This document shows, one piece after another, positions 43,663-44,571 of a stretch of DNA of 44,571 nucleotides (position 1 is the first letter of the stretch; each line of letters starts with the position of its first letter). The translations under genes and the position numbers were made by a program. The stretch is from an uncultured Clostridium sp. (GTDB taxonomy: Bacteria; Bacillota; Clostridia; Clostridiales; Clostridiaceae). Below the pieces are notes generated by a model. The model ran no database searches. It worked only from the letters and a program-made list of their open reading frames with translations, and was not told the origin of the DNA. Where the stretch lies: assembly GCA_934746015.1 (NCBI GenBank), contig CAKVEW010000027.1, forward strand, positions 1-44,571. Direction: 5' to 3'.

Positions 43663-43671
43663 TGTTATAAT
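43663..43671 (+). promoter_or_regulatory. Extended -10 promoter upstream of the 224-residue gene
   Basis: TGTTATAAT (43663-43671) is a perfect extended -10 element. No clear -35 is seen. It lies about 90 nt before the start codon. Confidence 0.5.
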
Positions 43672-43696
43672 CTGAAAAATTACTTGAAAATGAGTT

Positions 43697-43731
43697 AAAA
43701 TATACTATATAATATATTTATAGTATATTTT
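43697..43731. repeat. Perfect 12-bp inverted repeat in the leader
   Basis: AAAATATACTAT (43697-43708) and ATAGTATATTTT (43720-43731) with an 11-nt A/T loop. It lies between the -10 element and the ribosome binding site and could be an operator or leader hairpin. Confidence 0.6.
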
Positions 43732-43759
43732 ATTTCGAAATTGAAAGAAAGGTGATACT

Positions 43760-44434
43760 GTGAGGCATAATTATGATTCTTTTGATTATTGGGAAGAGTT
43801 GATTGATGAAAATAAAACCATAAGAGGACATATGTTTATGGATAGACTTCCAGATGATAGAAGTATATATATCCATAGTTTAATATTTTCAAAAAATAAT
43901 GGCCTTAGTAATATATGGTCATACTTTCCTAATGAAAAGACACTATTAGGATATATTCAATATTCATTTTTACAAGAAGCTTTTTATAAATGGATTTATG
44001 GAAAAGAAAGATTAATAATAAATATACCAAATGTTCCAGTAGAAAGAATAATTGCTGACGGTGAAAAAAACAAAAAAATATCAAAAGATGAAGCAGATAA
44101 CATGAGAAGGCATTTAGATATGATTAAAAGTTTTTGGAATTTACCAAGTGATAAATTAATAAAATCATTAAAAAGATTTTGTAGAGATTTTAATAGAACT
44201 TGGTACGGTGACAATAAGGAGTTTTTATACTTAAGAATATTTAATAAACCAAAAGAATTAGGGGAATTCGTTGTTAATTCAAGTTATATAACTACTACAG
44301 AGAGGGATTTTATTGAAAGAACAGGAATAGATTTGATAGAATGGAAGAAAATTTGTGAAAATGCAGATGTAAATAAGAGAAATGGTGAGAAATTCAGAGA
44401 TATTTTACTAAAATCTCTAACCGAAATTATATAA
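43760..44434 (+). CDS. Hypothetical protein of 224 residues
   Basis: The protein starts at GTG 43760 behind AAAGGTGAT. It is soluble, with no signal or membrane segment and no Cys near the N-terminus. Several Trp and aromatic residues are spread through it (FDYWEELI, NIWSYFPNEKTLLGYIQYSF, KSFWNLPSDKL, FNRTWYGD). The coding look is good, but I do not recognise a family. It stands alone between an inverted repeat and the tRNA promoter. Confidence 0.7.
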   Translation: MRHNYDSFDYWEELIDENKTIRGHMFMDRLPDDRSIYIHSLIFSKNNGLSNIWSYFPNEKTLLGYIQYSFLQEAFYKWIYGKERLIINIPNVPVERIIADGEKNKKISKDEADNMRRHLDMIKSFWNLPSDKLIKSLKRFCRDFNRTWYGDNKEFLYLRIFNKPKELGEFVVNSSYITTTERDFIERTGIDLIEWKKICENADVNKRNGEKFRDILLKSLTEII

Positions 44435-44450
44435 GGGTAAAAAGTTCTTA

Positions 44451-44479
44451 TTGACAGTAATAGTTATGGAATATATAAT
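44451..44479 (+). promoter_or_regulatory. Consensus promoter of the tRNA gene
   Basis: TTGACA (44451-44456), exactly 17 nt and TATAAT (44474-44479): a perfect SigA consensus promoter, as expected for a stable RNA. It lies 20 nt before the tRNA. Confidence 0.92.
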
Positions 44480-44498
44480 GTTATTGTTAATAAGATAT

Positions 44499-44571
44499 GC
44501 GGGTGTAGCTCAATGGTAGAGCCCTTGCCTTCCAAGCAAGTTACGTGAGTTCGATTCTCATCACCCGCTCC
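44499..44571 (+). tRNA. tRNA-Gly (anticodon TCC), 3' end cut by the window
   Basis: The acceptor arms GCGGGTG (44499-44505) and CACCCGC (44562-44568) pair fully. D-arm AGCTCAATGGTAGAGC, anticodon stem CTTGC/GCAAG with loop CTTCCAA (anticodon TCC, Gly), and T-arm GTTCGATTC are present. The discriminator T is at 44569 and the encoded CC(A) runs to the window edge. Further tRNA genes may follow outside the window. Confidence 0.95.

Overview
The window is AT-rich, Gram-positive chromosomal DNA that reads as Clostridium sensu stricto. The genus call rests on pyruvate:ferredoxin oxidoreductase, a T-box-controlled thrS, a class I c-di-GMP riboswitch, strong GGAGG-type ribosome binding sites, frequent TTG starts and long A/T-rich spacers. 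A Clostridium perfringens-like gut species is plausible, but the species cannot be fixed from the sequence alone.

Layout, left to right. (1) 1-5193: a four-gene cassette encoding a small secreted Ser/Thr-rich protein, a beta-propeller-like lipoprotein, an 801-residue membrane protein built of two ABC-2-type halves, and an ABC ATPase. It looks like a secreted-peptide/ABC transporter system of unknown function and is the least familiar part of the window. (2) 5258-5977: a broken 2H-phosphoesterase gene. (3) 6229-10564: pyruvate:ferredoxin oxidoreductase and CutC. (4) 10907-16977: a surface glycopolymer cluster with two paralogous GT-C glycosyltransferases flanking an LtaS-type enzyme, then a GtrB-like polyprenyl-phosphate glycosyltransferase and a GtrA-like membrane protein. 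(5) 17061-19714: a P1/DmpA-type peptidase, a RelQ-type small alarmone synthetase and a Sir2 deacylase. (6) 19880-24181: a ferrous-iron locus with a DtxR-type regulator, two FeoA proteins, FeoB, a FeoB-associated Cys-rich peptide and a degenerate Fur-like protein. A 35-bp palindrome containing a Fur-box-like core sits exactly on the feo promoter. (7) 24369-25533: small membrane proteins, a P-loop kinase-like protein and a tandem hairpin repeat. (8) 25538-28234, minus strand: gamma-glutamylcyclotransferase-like protein, pyroglutamyl peptidase and the DUF979/DUF969 membrane pair, which together suggest use of pyroglutamyl peptides or 5-oxoproline. (9) 28498-30453: a glucose-type PTS permease behind a ribonucleic antiterminator and an overlapping terminator. 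(10) 30634-33588: a metallophosphoesterase, homoserine dehydrogenase, 5-formyl-THF cyclo-ligase and a small helical protein. (11) thrS (minus strand) with its T-box leader. (12) 36084-42941: a c-di-GMP-I riboswitch with a terminator in front of a 2203-residue secreted M60-family metallopeptidase carrying many carbohydrate-binding-type modules. (13) 43103-44571: an HNH-like small protein, an unknown 224-residue protein and tRNA-Gly(TCC) behind a perfect consensus promoter.

Several regulatory layers can be read directly from the sequence: T-box (thrS), PTS antitermination (ptsG), c-di-GMP riboswitch (M60 peptidase) and iron operators (feo). For several genes the start given here is the one supported by the ribosome binding site, which is downstream of the longest possible ORF start.
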